Shown one piece after another: positions 1 to 7,442 of a stretch of DNA of 8,031 bases. The stretch spans positions 1 through 8,031 of the forward strand of contig JBARNX010000066.1 of assembly GCA_049641805.1 (NCBI GenBank), in the 5' to 3' direction. Within the stretch, counting starts at the first letter, position 1; each line of letters begins with the position of its first letter. The notes under the pieces are model-generated. The model was not told the DNA's origin, searched no databases, and saw only the letters and a list, made by a program, of their open reading frames with translations. Source of the stretch: UBA5738 sp049641805. GTDB taxonomy: Bacteria > Patescibacteriota > Minisyncoccia > Minisyncoccales > UBA5738. The position numbers and the translations under genes were made by a program.

Positions 1-48
1 GGATAGACCCTATAATTTTAGGTTTCAGCGAGCAGCCACGCGACAAAA

Positions 49-77
49 TTGACAGATTTTAATTCATCTGCTAGAAT
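49..77 (+). promoter_or_regulatory. sigma70-type promoter, extended -10
   Basis: TTGACA at 49-54 is a perfect -35 hexamer. After a 17-nt spacer comes TAGAAT at 72-77, one mismatch from the -10 consensus, with TG at 69-70 forming an extended -10. Transcription would start near 83-85, just before the structured RNA at 87-216. This is by far the best promoter I can see upstream of rpoB; no comparable pair is visible in 307-478. I infer that it drives the leader RNA and, by readthrough of the hairpin at 265-306, probably rpoBC. Confidence 0.72.
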
Positions 78-82
78 TATAA

Positions 83-216
83 GTTGTTGGAGCCCGATTG
101 CGTCAGTTAATTCTTTTTATACCCGCCAGCTTGTTGCGGGGAACAAAAAGAATGAGGAGTCCAGAGGAAACATCCTCTGGTTGCGGCGGGGTTAATACCC
201 CGACGCAAGAACCCAA
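83..216 (+). ncRNA. Cloverleaf-like structured leader RNA, unassigned
   Basis: The segment folds on paper into a four-helix junction. The closing stem is TTGCGTC 98-104 with GACGCAA 202-208 (7 bp). A weaker outer TTGG 87-90/CCAA 213-216 is possible. Inside are three hairpins: ATTCTTTTT 110-118 with AAAAAGAAT 145-153 (9 bp), topped by CCCGC 122-126/GCGGG 136-140; CCAGAGGA 161-168 with TCCTCTGG 173-180 (8 bp, loop AACA); and GGGGT 188-192 with ACCCC 197-201 (loop TAAT), which abuts the closing stem with no gap. The RNA follows a strong promoter and precedes a terminator-like hairpin, so it is either an attenuator leader of rpoBC or a small RNA of about 220 nt. I recognise no conserved core of tmRNA, RNase P RNA, SRP RNA, 6S RNA, a T-box or a common riboswitch. 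The fold was made by eye, without energy calculation or covariation. Confidence 0.6.
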
Positions 217-264
217 TTTATTAAATTTTCCGCCTTGATCGCAATTAATTCATAAATTTTGGAC

Positions 265-306
265 AAAAGCATACCCCGTAATTCAAAAGGGTATTTTTGC
301 TTTTTT
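265..306 (+). terminator. Intrinsic terminator-like hairpin upstream of rpoB
   Basis: ATACCC at 271-276 pairs with GGGTAT at 289-294. The stem can continue as AAAAGC 265-270 with GCTTTT 299-304, leaving a TTTT bulge at 295-298. The apical loop is 277-288. T-runs follow at 294-298 and 301-306. The short G+C part and the bulge make it a moderate rather than textbook terminator. Its place between the only good promoter and rpoB suggests either conditional attenuation of the operon or the end of an independent small RNA. The reverse complement is also A-rich before and T-rich after the stem, so bidirectional use cannot be excluded. Confidence 0.6.
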
Positions 307-349
307 GTTGCGTCTTAGCCTCGTCTTTCTGTTTTTCAGTGGAATTTTA

Positions 350-475
350 GTGAAAATTTAAAATTTAGAAATCAAAAATCAAAATGGCAATGTAAAATTG
401 GAAAATTATTCAATTCGATAATTCTCAATTTTAAAATGTAATTTTCAATTTTGATATTTTATTTTTTAATTTATT
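350..475. repeat. A/T-rich imperfect palindrome before rpoB
   Basis: This stretch is almost entirely A and T and consists of nested inverted repeats. The clearest inner hairpin is AAAATTG 394-400 with CAATTTT 426-432, enclosing AATTAT 404-409 with ATAATT 418-423 around an 8-nt loop. Further out, ATCAAAAT 378-385 matches ATTTTGAT 448-455, and looser complementarity continues to both ends. From general knowledge, similar A/T-rich intergenic palindromes recur in Parcubacteria-like genomes, so this may be one copy of a dispersed repeat; that cannot be tested within one window. The rest of 307-349 holds no gene that I can see. The element ends within a few bases of the rpoB start codon. Confidence 0.5.
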
Positions 476-478
476 ATT

Positions 479-3400
479 ATGGCGGCGCTTAAAACAAAAA
501 ATTTCGGCAAAGCAAATGTATCGTTGCCTTTGCCGTATTTACTCGTGCTTCAAAAAGAAAGTTGGGGTATGTTTTGGGAGAATGATTTGAAAGAGCTTTT
601 TACCGAGATTTCGCCCATTCGCGATTACACCGGCAAAGAGCTTGAGCTTTGGATCGAAGACTTCAAACTGGATGAAACCAAATATAAAAACGATCTTGAA
701 GCGCGGATGAACAATGATTCCTATGAAGCGCCGATCCGGGTTAAGGTCAGGCTGGTTAATTTAAAGACCAAGGAATCCAAGACGCAGGAAATTTTTCTGT
801 GCGATTTTCCGCTAATGACCGAAAGAGGAACTTTTATCGTCAATGGCGTGGAGCGCGTTTGCATCTCCCAGTTGATCCGTTCGGCGGGCGTGTTTTTTTC
901 GGCGCAAAATATCGGCGGAAAAAACTTTTTTGGCACTAAAATCATTCCCAATCGCGGTTCCTGGCTGGAGTTGGAAACCGCCCATACCGGTTTTATCGGC
1001 GTGAAAATCGATCGCAAGCGCCGCGTTCCGGCAACGACTTTGTTGCGAGCCTTTGGCATTGACAATGACAACGCGATCAAGGAACTTTTTGCCGATGTTA
1101 ACAAAGGCGAGGTTGATTTTATCGAGGAAACCATTAAAAAAGATCCGACCCACAACCAGGCCGAGGCCTTGGTGGAAATATACCAGCGTTTGCGGCCCGG
1201 AGATCTGGCCACCGCCGACACGGCCAAGGAATTAATTTGGAATATGTTTTTCAATTTTGAACGATATGACCTTTCCAAGGTGGGGCGCTGGAAGATGTGG
1301 AAGCGTTTGCCGCAACTCAAAGCCAAAAACAAAACCAGCGATAAAGTTGAAATGAAAGACCGGGTTTTAACCGTGGATGATATTGTCGCGGTAATCAAAG
1401 AAATTATCCGTTTAAACAACGATCCTTTGGCAAAACCCGACGAAATCGATCATTTGGGCAATCGCCGCGTGCGGACTTTAAATGAGCTTTTGGTTAACCG
1501 CCTGCGGTTGGGTTTTATGAGAATGGAGCGCATCATCAAAGACCGGATGTCGACTTTGGAAGTTATTGATTTGTCGCCGATGCAATTGATCAATCCCCGG
1601 CCGGTGATGGCGGTGATCAAGGAATTTTTTTCCAGTTCGCAATTATCGCAGTTTATGGACAACGAAAACCCGCTGTCGGAACTCGAGCACAAACGCCGTC
1701 TGGCGGCAACCGGCCCGGGCGGTTTGACCCGCGAACGCGCGGGATTTGAAGTGCGCGATGTCCAGCCTTCGCATTACGGCCGCATTTGTCCGATTCAAAC
1801 TCCGGAAGGCCCCAATGTGGGCTTGGTGGGTTATCTGGCGTCTTACACCAAGATCAACAATTTCGGTTTTCTGGAAACGCCGTATTATAAAGTTGCCAAG
1901 GGCAGAGTGACCGATGAATTGGTATATATGACCGCGGATGAAGAAGAAAAATACAATATCGCCACCGCGATCGCGCCTTTAGACGAAAAGAACAATATCA
2001 TTCCCAAAAAACTGGAGGCCAGAATGAAGGGCGAACCGGAAATTTGCGCCAAGGAAGATATTGACTATATTGATGTTTCGCCGCAGCAAATTCTTTCGGT
2101 GGGTACTTCGCTGATTCCGTTTTTACAGAACGACGATGCCAACCGCGCGTTGATGGGTTCGAATATGCAGCGGCAATCGACGCCGCTGATCAAGCCCGAT
2201 CCGCCGCTGGTGATGACCGGCAGCGAAGAGCGGATTGCCCATGATTCGGGCCATATTCTGTTGGCCGAAGGCGCGGGCGTGGTCACCGAAGTTGACGGCA
2301 GCCATATCACCGTAAAATACGACGACAAGGAACTGGGCGAAAAAACTTATTATTTGAGAACATTCTTGAGAACCAATCAATATACTTGCTTCCATCAGAG
2401 CGCGGTTGCCAAAAAAGGCAAAAAAGTAAAAAAGGGCGAGGCTATGTGCGATGGCGGTTCAATTGTCAACGGCCATCTGGCTTTGGGCCACAATATTTTG
2501 GTAGCGTTTACTTCATGGCGCGGCGGAAATTTTGAAGACGCGATTTTGCTTTCGGAGAAATTGGTTGCCAACGACAAATTTACCACGATCCATATGGAGA
2601 ATTTCGCTTGCGATGTGCGCGAAACCAAACTGGGTCCGGAAATGACCACCTATGATATTCCCAATGTTTCCGAAGAAAAACTTAAAGATTTGGACGAAGA
2701 AGGAGTGGTTCGTATCGGCGCCGAAGTTAAGCCCAATGATATTTTGGTGGGCAAGATTTCGCCCAAGGGCGAACAGGAGCTGACTGCCGAAGAGCGTTTG
2801 TTGCGCTCGATTTTCGGCGAGAAGGCCAAAGATGTAAAAGACACTTCGTTGATGATGGAACACGGCAAGCGCGGCCGCGTGGTGGGAGTTAAAGTATTTT
2901 CGCGCGAACAGGGCCACAAGCTTGAGCCGGGCGTGATTAAAAGGATCGAAATTGAAATCGCGGAATTGAGAAAAGTACGCGCGGGCGACAAGCTTGCCGG
3001 ACGCCACGGGAACAAAGGCGTTATTTCGCGCGTTTTGCCGATAGAAGAAATGCCTTATTTGGAAGACGGCACGCCCGTGGATATGGTTCTAAATCCGATG
3101 GCGGTGGCATCCCGTATGAATTTGGGACAGATTTTGGAAACGCATTTGGGTTATGCGGCGCATGAATTGGGTTATCACGCGGTTACGCCGTCGCTTTCCG
3201 GCGCGAAGGAATCCGACATCAAAGCGGAATTAAAAAAGGCCGGGTTATCCGAAGACGGCAAGGAGAAACTTTTTGATGGCCGGACCGGTTTGCCGTTTCC
3301 GGGAAAAATTACCGTTGGCTACATTTATATGATGAAACTTATCCACATGGTCGAGGATAAGATACATACCCGCAGTATTGGACCGTATTCGCTGATCACG

Positions 3401-3673
3401 CAACAACCTCTGGGAGGTAAAGCACAGTTTGGCGGCCAGCGGTTCGGCGAGATGGAGGTGTGGGCTCTTGAAGGTTACGGCGCGGCATTTACCTTGCAGG
3501 AAATGCTGACGATAAAATCCGACGATATCGCCGGACGCGCGGCTACTTACGAGACTATTCTCCGGGGAGAAGAAATTAAACATCCAAACATACCGGCAGC
3601 GTTTAATCTTATGGTCAGCGAACTCAAATCGCTGGGGTTGAGCGTCGAGGTAAAAGAAAAACAATGCGAGTAG
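479..3673 (+). CDS. rpoB: DNA-directed RNA polymerase subunit beta
   Basis: Beta forms one pincer and half of the catalytic centre of RNA polymerase, with beta', two alpha and omega. Visible landmarks in order: the N-terminal protrusion motif (LPLPYLLVLQKESW, about 16-29); the RSxGVFF segment at 134-140; rifampicin cluster I in the fork region (385-412); cluster II around P442; FED at 685-687, equivalent to E. coli E813/D814; the flap with LLRSIFGEKA; the active-site lysines K838 and K846 in GDKLAGRHGNKG, equivalent to E. coli K1065/K1073; and the C-terminal clamp/switch segment GGKAQFGGQRFGEMEVWALE, which anchors to beta'. At 1064 aa it is far shorter than E. coli beta (1342 aa): the large lobe and flap-region insertions are missing, which is usual for minimal and CPR-type enzymes. 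ATG at 479 is chosen because a TAA lies in frame at 467-469 and the next residues match the family N-terminus. No Shine-Dalgarno sequence precedes it. Departures from common bacterial motifs are A136, A409, T411, A875 and A877. Confidence 0.98.
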   Translation: MAALKTKNFGKANVSLPLPYLLVLQKESWGMFWENDLKELFTEISPIRDYTGKELELWIEDFKLDETKYKNDLEARMNNDSYEAPIRVKVRLVNLKTKESKTQEIFLCDFPLMTERGTFIVNGVERVCISQLIRSAGVFFSAQNIGGKNFFGTKIIPNRGSWLELETAHTGFIGVKIDRKRRVPATTLLRAFGIDNDNAIKELFADVNKGEVDFIEETIKKDPTHNQAEALVEIYQRLRPGDLATADTAKELIWNMFFNFERYDLSKVGRWKMWKRLPQLKAKNKTSDKVEMKDRVLTVDDIVAVIKEIIRLNNDPLAKPDEIDHLGNRRVRTLNELLVNRLRLGFMRMERIIKDRMSTLEVIDLSPMQLINPRPVMAVIKEFFSSSQLSQFMDNENPLSELEHKRRLAATGPGGLTRERAGFEVRDVQPSHYGRICPIQTPEGPNVGLVGYLASYTKINNFGFLETPYYKVAKGRVTDELVYMTADEEEKYNIATAIAPLDEKNNIIPKKLEARMKGEPEICAKEDIDYIDVSPQQILSVGTSLIPFLQNDDANRALMGSNMQRQSTPLIKPDPPLVMTGSEERIAHDSGHILLAEGAGVVTEVDGSHITVKYDDKELGEKTYYLRTFLRTNQYTCFHQSAVAKKGKKVKKGEAMCDGGSIVNGHLALGHNILVAFTSWRGGNFEDAILLSEKLVANDKFTTIHMENFACDVRETKLGPEMTTYDIPNVSEEKLKDLDEEGVVRIGAEVKPNDILVGKISPKGEQELTAEERLLRSIFGEKAKDVKDTSLMMEHGKRGRVVGVKVFSREQGHKLEPGVIKRIEIEIAELRKVRAGDKLAGRHGNKGVISRVLPIEEMPYLEDGTPVDMVLNPMAVASRMNLGQILETHLGYAAHELGYHAVTPSLSGAKESDIKAELKKAGLSEDGKEKLFDGRTGLPFPGKITVGYIYMMKLIHMVEDKIHTRSIGPYSLITQQPLGGKAQFGGQRFGEMEVWALEGYGAAFTLQEMLTIKSDDIAGRAATYETILRGEEIKHPNIPAAFNLMVSELKSLGLSVEVKEKQCE

Positions 3674-6600
3674 AAGATTTACAATCGATCCGAATTAAGC
3701 TGGCATCGCCCGAGGAGGTAATTTCCTGGTCGCATGGCGAGATTACCAAACCCGAAACCATCAATTACCGCACCCAGCGGCCGGAAAAGGATGGCTTGTT
3801 TTGCGAGAAGATTTTTGGTCCCGAGCGCGATTATGAGTGTTATTGCGGCAAATACAAACGCGTGCGCTATAAGGGCATAGTTTGCGATCGTTGCGGCGTT
3901 GAAGTTACCAAAAGCAGTGTTCGCCGCGACCGGATGGGCCATATCAAGTTGGCTTGCCCGGTTTCGCATATCTGGTTTTTGAGGGGCGTGCCGTCGCGCA
4001 TCGGACAGGTCTTGGATCTGCCCATGTTGCAATTGGAAAAGGTGATCTATTTCGCCTCGTATGTGATTATTACCGTTGACGAAGAGGAAAAGAAAAGTAT
4101 CGCCGCGCAGATCGAAGCGGAATTCAACGAAAAAACCAAAACCCAGAAAAAAATACTCGGTTTAGAAAATTTGCAAAACACGGCAAAAGACGATAAGGCC
4201 GCGCAAAAAGAACTTCAGGGGGCGCTGGAAGAATTGCGCGACGCGCGCGACCGGGCCAAATCCGAATTGAACAGCATTCAGTTTATGCGCGTGATTTCGG
4301 AAGCGGAATATCGTAACTTGTCGTTGAAATACGGCCAATGTTTTTCGGCCGGTACTGGCGCGGAAACCATCCGCAAGCTTTGCGAGAAAGTCGATATCGA
4401 TAAAACCATCGAGGTTTTGAAAAAGAAACTGGAAGAATCTTCGCCCGAAGAAAAACGCAAGATATATATCAGGCTGAAACTTTTGCAAGGGATACAGCAA
4501 GCCGGAATTCGTCCGGAATGGATGCTGATCACCGCGTTGCCGGTTTTACCCGCGGATTTGCGCCCGATCGTCCAACTGGATGGCGGCCGCTATGCCAGCT
4601 CGGATTTGAACGATCTTTATCGCCGCGTGATCAATCGCAACAACCGTTTGAAATATCTGCAGGAGATCGGCGCGCCCGAAGTGATTGTGCGCAACGAAAA
4701 AAGAATGTTGCAGGAAGCCGTGGATTCGCTGATCGATAACGGAATGAGAAAAGGCACCACGACGCAGGCAACCACCGGCGGCCGCAGGCTTTTGAAATCC
4801 TTGGCCGATATGCTGAAAGGCAAGCAGGGCCGGTTCCGCCAGAATCTTTTGGGCAAGCGCGTGGATTATTCGGGCCGTTCGGTTATTGTGGTTGGGCCGC
4901 ATTTGCGTTTGAATCAGGTGGGCATTCCCAAGAAAATGGCGCTGGAATTGTTCAAGCCTTTTGTCATCCGCCGCATTTTGGAAAAAGAAATGGCGTTTAA
5001 TGTGCGCGGCGCGTCGCGTTTGATCGAGGCCGAGACCGACGAAATCTGGGCGATTTTGGAAGAAGTGGTAAAAAATAAATTGGTGCTGATTAACCGCGCG
5101 CCGACTTTGCATCGTTTGAGCATTCAGGCGTTCAATCCGGTTTTGATCGAGGGCGAAGCTTTACAAATCCATCCGATGGTCTGCAAGGCGTTTAACGCTG
5201 ATTTTGACGGCGACCAAATGGCGGTTCATCTGCCGTTGTCGGAGATGGCCCAAAAAGAGGCGCGCGAAAGGATGCTTTCGAGTTTGAATTTACTCAAGCC
5301 CGCCAAAGGCACACCCGTAGTTACGGTTTATCAGGATATGGTGCTGGGTTGTTATTGGCTGACCACTCAAGTGCCCGGCGCCAAAGGCGAAGGCAAGGTC
5401 TTTGCCACGCCCGGAGAGGCGATTTTGTACTATGAATTTGGCGAAGTTGATTTGCGCGCCAAGATCAAAGTGCGCGACATCAAGCCGTCGGCACCCGGGT
5501 TTATCGAAACCACCGCGGGCCGCATTATTTTCAACCAGACTTTGCCCGATGATTTCCGTTATGTGAACCAAATGGTGAAGGTTAAGGATTTGGAGAGCAT
5601 TGCCGAGGATATCATCCGCAAATACGACACCGCGACCACCGAGGATACTTTGGATTTAATAAAGGAACTCGGTTTTGAATACTCAACCGTGTCCGGGATT
5701 TCATGGGGTATGGATGATTTGCATGTTCCGGTGGAAAAAGCCGGCATCGTCAAAGACGCGGAAAAGGAAGTGGAGAAAACCGAGGACTATTACGCCAAAG
5801 GCCTTCTTTCCCGCGATGAAAAGAAAAACAAAATCATTGATATTTGGTCAAAAGCCAAATCGACAATCGAGGCTTTAGTGCCGAAAACTTTGTCCAATAC
5901 CAGCTCGGTATACCAAATGATCGATGCGGGCGCGCGCGGTTCATGGTCCCAGCCGGTGCAAATGGCGGGTATGAAAGGCTTGGTGGTTGATCCTTCCGGC
6001 GATATTATTGAACTGCCGGTGAAAAATTCCTATAAAGAAGGCTTGGATGTGCTGGAATACTTTAATTCCACTCATGGCGCGCGTAAAGGCACGGTGGATA
6101 CGGCATTGCGTACTTCAACTGCCGGTTATTTGACGCGGCGCTTGGTTGATGTGGCGCATGAAGCGATAATCTCCGAAAATGATTGCGGCGATACCGAAGG
6201 TTTTGATGTGCTTTTCCGCGATTCCGAAGAGATCGGCCAAAACTTTCTTTATAAGGTTGTCGGCCATGTTTCGATGGAAAATATCAAGTCTTCCAAGACC
6301 AAGGAGATGATTGTTAAGGAAGGCGAATTGATTGATTGGGAAACCGGCCGCAAATTGGTTGGCGAGAATATCGAGAAGATCAAAGTACGCTCGCCTTTGT
6401 CGTGCAAATCAATTCATGGTCTTTGCCAGAAATGCTACGGTTGGGATTTGGGTAACAACCAGATGGTGCGCATGGGCGAAGCGGTTGGCATTATTGCGGC
6501 CCAGTCCATTGGCGAACCGGGGACTCAATTGACAATGAGAACATTTCATACCGGCGGCGTGGCTTCGGGTGCGGATATTACTTCGGGTCTTCCGCGCGTG

Positions 6601-7428
6601 GAAGAAATCTTTGAAGCGCGCATTCCCGGCGGCAAGGCCGAAATTTGTCCGGCGGACGGCACGGTTCTCGAAATAATCTCCGAAAAAGGACAAAATAAAA
6701 TTATCAAGATCAAAATAAAATCAAAAGACGCGGCTAAGAATGCGAAAGAAACCAAAGCTTCCCGCGAAGCCAAGGCGGCTGAAGCGCAGAAGGCGGCCAA
6801 AGAAGGCCAGTTGCCCAAAGGTTACCAGATTATTGATTTTTCGGCGCCTTCAAATGTCAATGTTTTGGTGAAAGCGGGCGATGAAATCAAGAAAGGCCAG
6901 CCGCTTTGGGAAGGCAGTTTGGATCTGAAAGAATTATACAAATTTGTCGGCAAAGATGTGGCCCAAAGATACATTCTCAAGGAAGTCCAGCGCATTTACA
7001 GCTCGCAGGGCGCGACTATCCACGACAAACACATAGCGGTGATTATCCGCCAAATGTTCTCGCGGGTGAAGATCAAAGACCCGGGCGACAGCTTGTTTAC
7101 TCCCAAAGAAGTGATCGAAATCAAACAGGTGCTTGAGGCCAATGAAATACTTGCCAAGCAAGGCAAAAAATTGGTGGAATTCGTGCCGGTGCTTTTGGGT
7201 GTTTCCAAAGTGGCGTTAACGACCGGCTCATGGCTGTCATCGGCATCGTTCCAAGAGACTTCGCGCGTGTTGATCAAGGCCAGCCTTGAACGGTTGGAGG
7301 ACAAACTCGACGGTTTGAAAGAAAATGTGATCATCGGCAAACTTATTCCGGCGGGCACGGGTTTTCATTATCAAATCAACAAAGACGCGGCCCAAGCCGC
7401 GGCGCGGGGAGAAGCGAGCAAAGAGTAA
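3664..7428 (+). CDS. rpoC: DNA-directed RNA polymerase subunit beta'
   Basis: Beta' holds the catalytic magnesium and the DNA clamp. In order: N-terminal zinc ribbon with C59, C61, C74 and C77; a charged, probably coiled-coil insertion at about 140-206; clamp helices (sigma-binding) around 298-365 containing NDLYRRVINRNNRLK; switch-2 region KGKQGRFRQNLLGKRVDYSG from 385; catalytic NADFDGD at 511-517 with D513, D515 and D517; bridge helix about 800-832; second zinc site C841, C914, C921 and C924; trigger loop 950-965 with M958, R959 and H962; a Lys/Ala/Glu-rich insertion at about 1017-1053; and the conserved C-terminal segment ending GTGFHYQ plus a short Ala/Glu tail. No large trigger-loop insertion (E. 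coli SI3) is present. The ATG lies inside the last codons of rpoB, 10 nt overlapping in another frame, which points to translational coupling. GAGGT at 3647-3651 is a poor, distant ribosome-binding candidate. All catalytic and zinc residues are intact, so it should be active. Confidence 0.98.
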   Translation: MRVEDLQSIRIKLASPEEVISWSHGEITKPETINYRTQRPEKDGLFCEKIFGPERDYECYCGKYKRVRYKGIVCDRCGVEVTKSSVRRDRMGHIKLACPVSHIWFLRGVPSRIGQVLDLPMLQLEKVIYFASYVIITVDEEEKKSIAAQIEAEFNEKTKTQKKILGLENLQNTAKDDKAAQKELQGALEELRDARDRAKSELNSIQFMRVISEAEYRNLSLKYGQCFSAGTGAETIRKLCEKVDIDKTIEVLKKKLEESSPEEKRKIYIRLKLLQGIQQAGIRPEWMLITALPVLPADLRPIVQLDGGRYASSDLNDLYRRVINRNNRLKYLQEIGAPEVIVRNEKRMLQEAVDSLIDNGMRKGTTTQATTGGRRLLKSLADMLKGKQGRFRQNLLGKRVDYSGRSVIVVGPHLRLNQVGIPKKMALELFKPFVIRRILEKEMAFNVRGASRLIEAETDEIWAILEEVVKNKLVLINRAPTLHRLSIQAFNPVLIEGEALQIHPMVCKAFNADFDGDQMAVHLPLSEMAQKEARERMLSSLNLLKPAKGTPVVTVYQDMVLGCYWLTTQVPGAKGEGKVFATPGEAILYYEFGEVDLRAKIKVRDIKPSAPGFIETTAGRIIFNQTLPDDFRYVNQMVKVKDLESIAEDIIRKYDTATTEDTLDLIKELGFEYSTVSGISWGMDDLHVPVEKAGIVKDAEKEVEKTEDYYAKGLLSRDEKKNKIIDIWSKAKSTIEALVPKTLSNTSSVYQMIDAGARGSWSQPVQMAGMKGLVVDPSGDIIELPVKNSYKEGLDVLEYFNSTHGARKGTVDTALRTSTAGYLTRRLVDVAHEAIISENDCGDTEGFDVLFRDSEEIGQNFLYKVVGHVSMENIKSSKTKEMIVKEGELIDWETGRKLVGENIEKIKVRSPLSCKSIHGLCQKCYGWDLGNNQMVRMGEAVGIIAAQSIGEPGTQLTMRTFHTGGVASGADITSGLPRVEEIFEARIPGGKAEICPADGTVLEIISEKGQNKIIKIKIKSKDAAKNAKETKASREAKAAEAQKAAKEGQLPKGYQIIDFSAPSNVNVLVKAGDEIKKGQPLWEGSLDLKELYKFVGKDVAQRYILKEVQRIYSSQGATIHDKHIAVIIRQMFSRVKIKDPGDSLFTPKEVIEIKQVLEANEILAKQGKKLVEFVPVLLGVSKVALTTGSWLSSASFQETSRVLIKASLERLEDKLDGLKENVIIGKLIPAGTGFHYQINKDAAQAAARGEASKE

Positions 7429-7442
7429 TTTACGAAAATTAC
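7425..7442 (+). other. Small A/T hairpin over the rpoC stop codon
   Basis: GTAATTT 7425-7431 is perfectly complementary to AAATTAC 7436-7442, with the 4-nt loop ACGA. The stop codon TAA (7426-7428) lies in the 5' arm. The stem is A+T-rich and has no T-run after it, so it is not a convincing terminator. It may simply protect the 3' end or be chance. Confidence 0.3.

Noticed and set aside
3..62. Open frame with a plausible 19-residue tail (IDPIILGFSEQPRDKIDRF) ending in TAA at 60-62, perhaps the end of an upstream gene.
   Set aside because: Nineteen residues at a window edge cannot be told from chance; no family is recognisable, and the frame overlaps the promoter.
98..208. tRNA-like reading of the cloverleaf, with a 7-bp closing stem and a 5-bp hairpin abutting it.
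   Set aside because: There is no T-loop TTCRANY, no anticodon arm geometry and no CCA; the arms are 9 and 8 bp with wrong loops.
83..306. Known RNAs: tmRNA, RNase P, SRP RNA, 6S, T-box, common riboswitches.
   Set aside because: None of the conserved core sequences I know for these classes is present; an L10-type leader could not be excluded by eye but is not supported either.
721..1419. Long antisense frame (232 codons) opposite rpoB.
   Set aside because: It lies wholly inside rpoB, whose protein is conserved along this stretch; the antisense product has no recognisable domain and arises from the codon bias of the real gene.
4546..5112. Antisense frame (188 codons) opposite rpoC.
   Set aside because: It is a shadow of the conserved clamp and switch region of rpoC, with biased composition and no own start signals.
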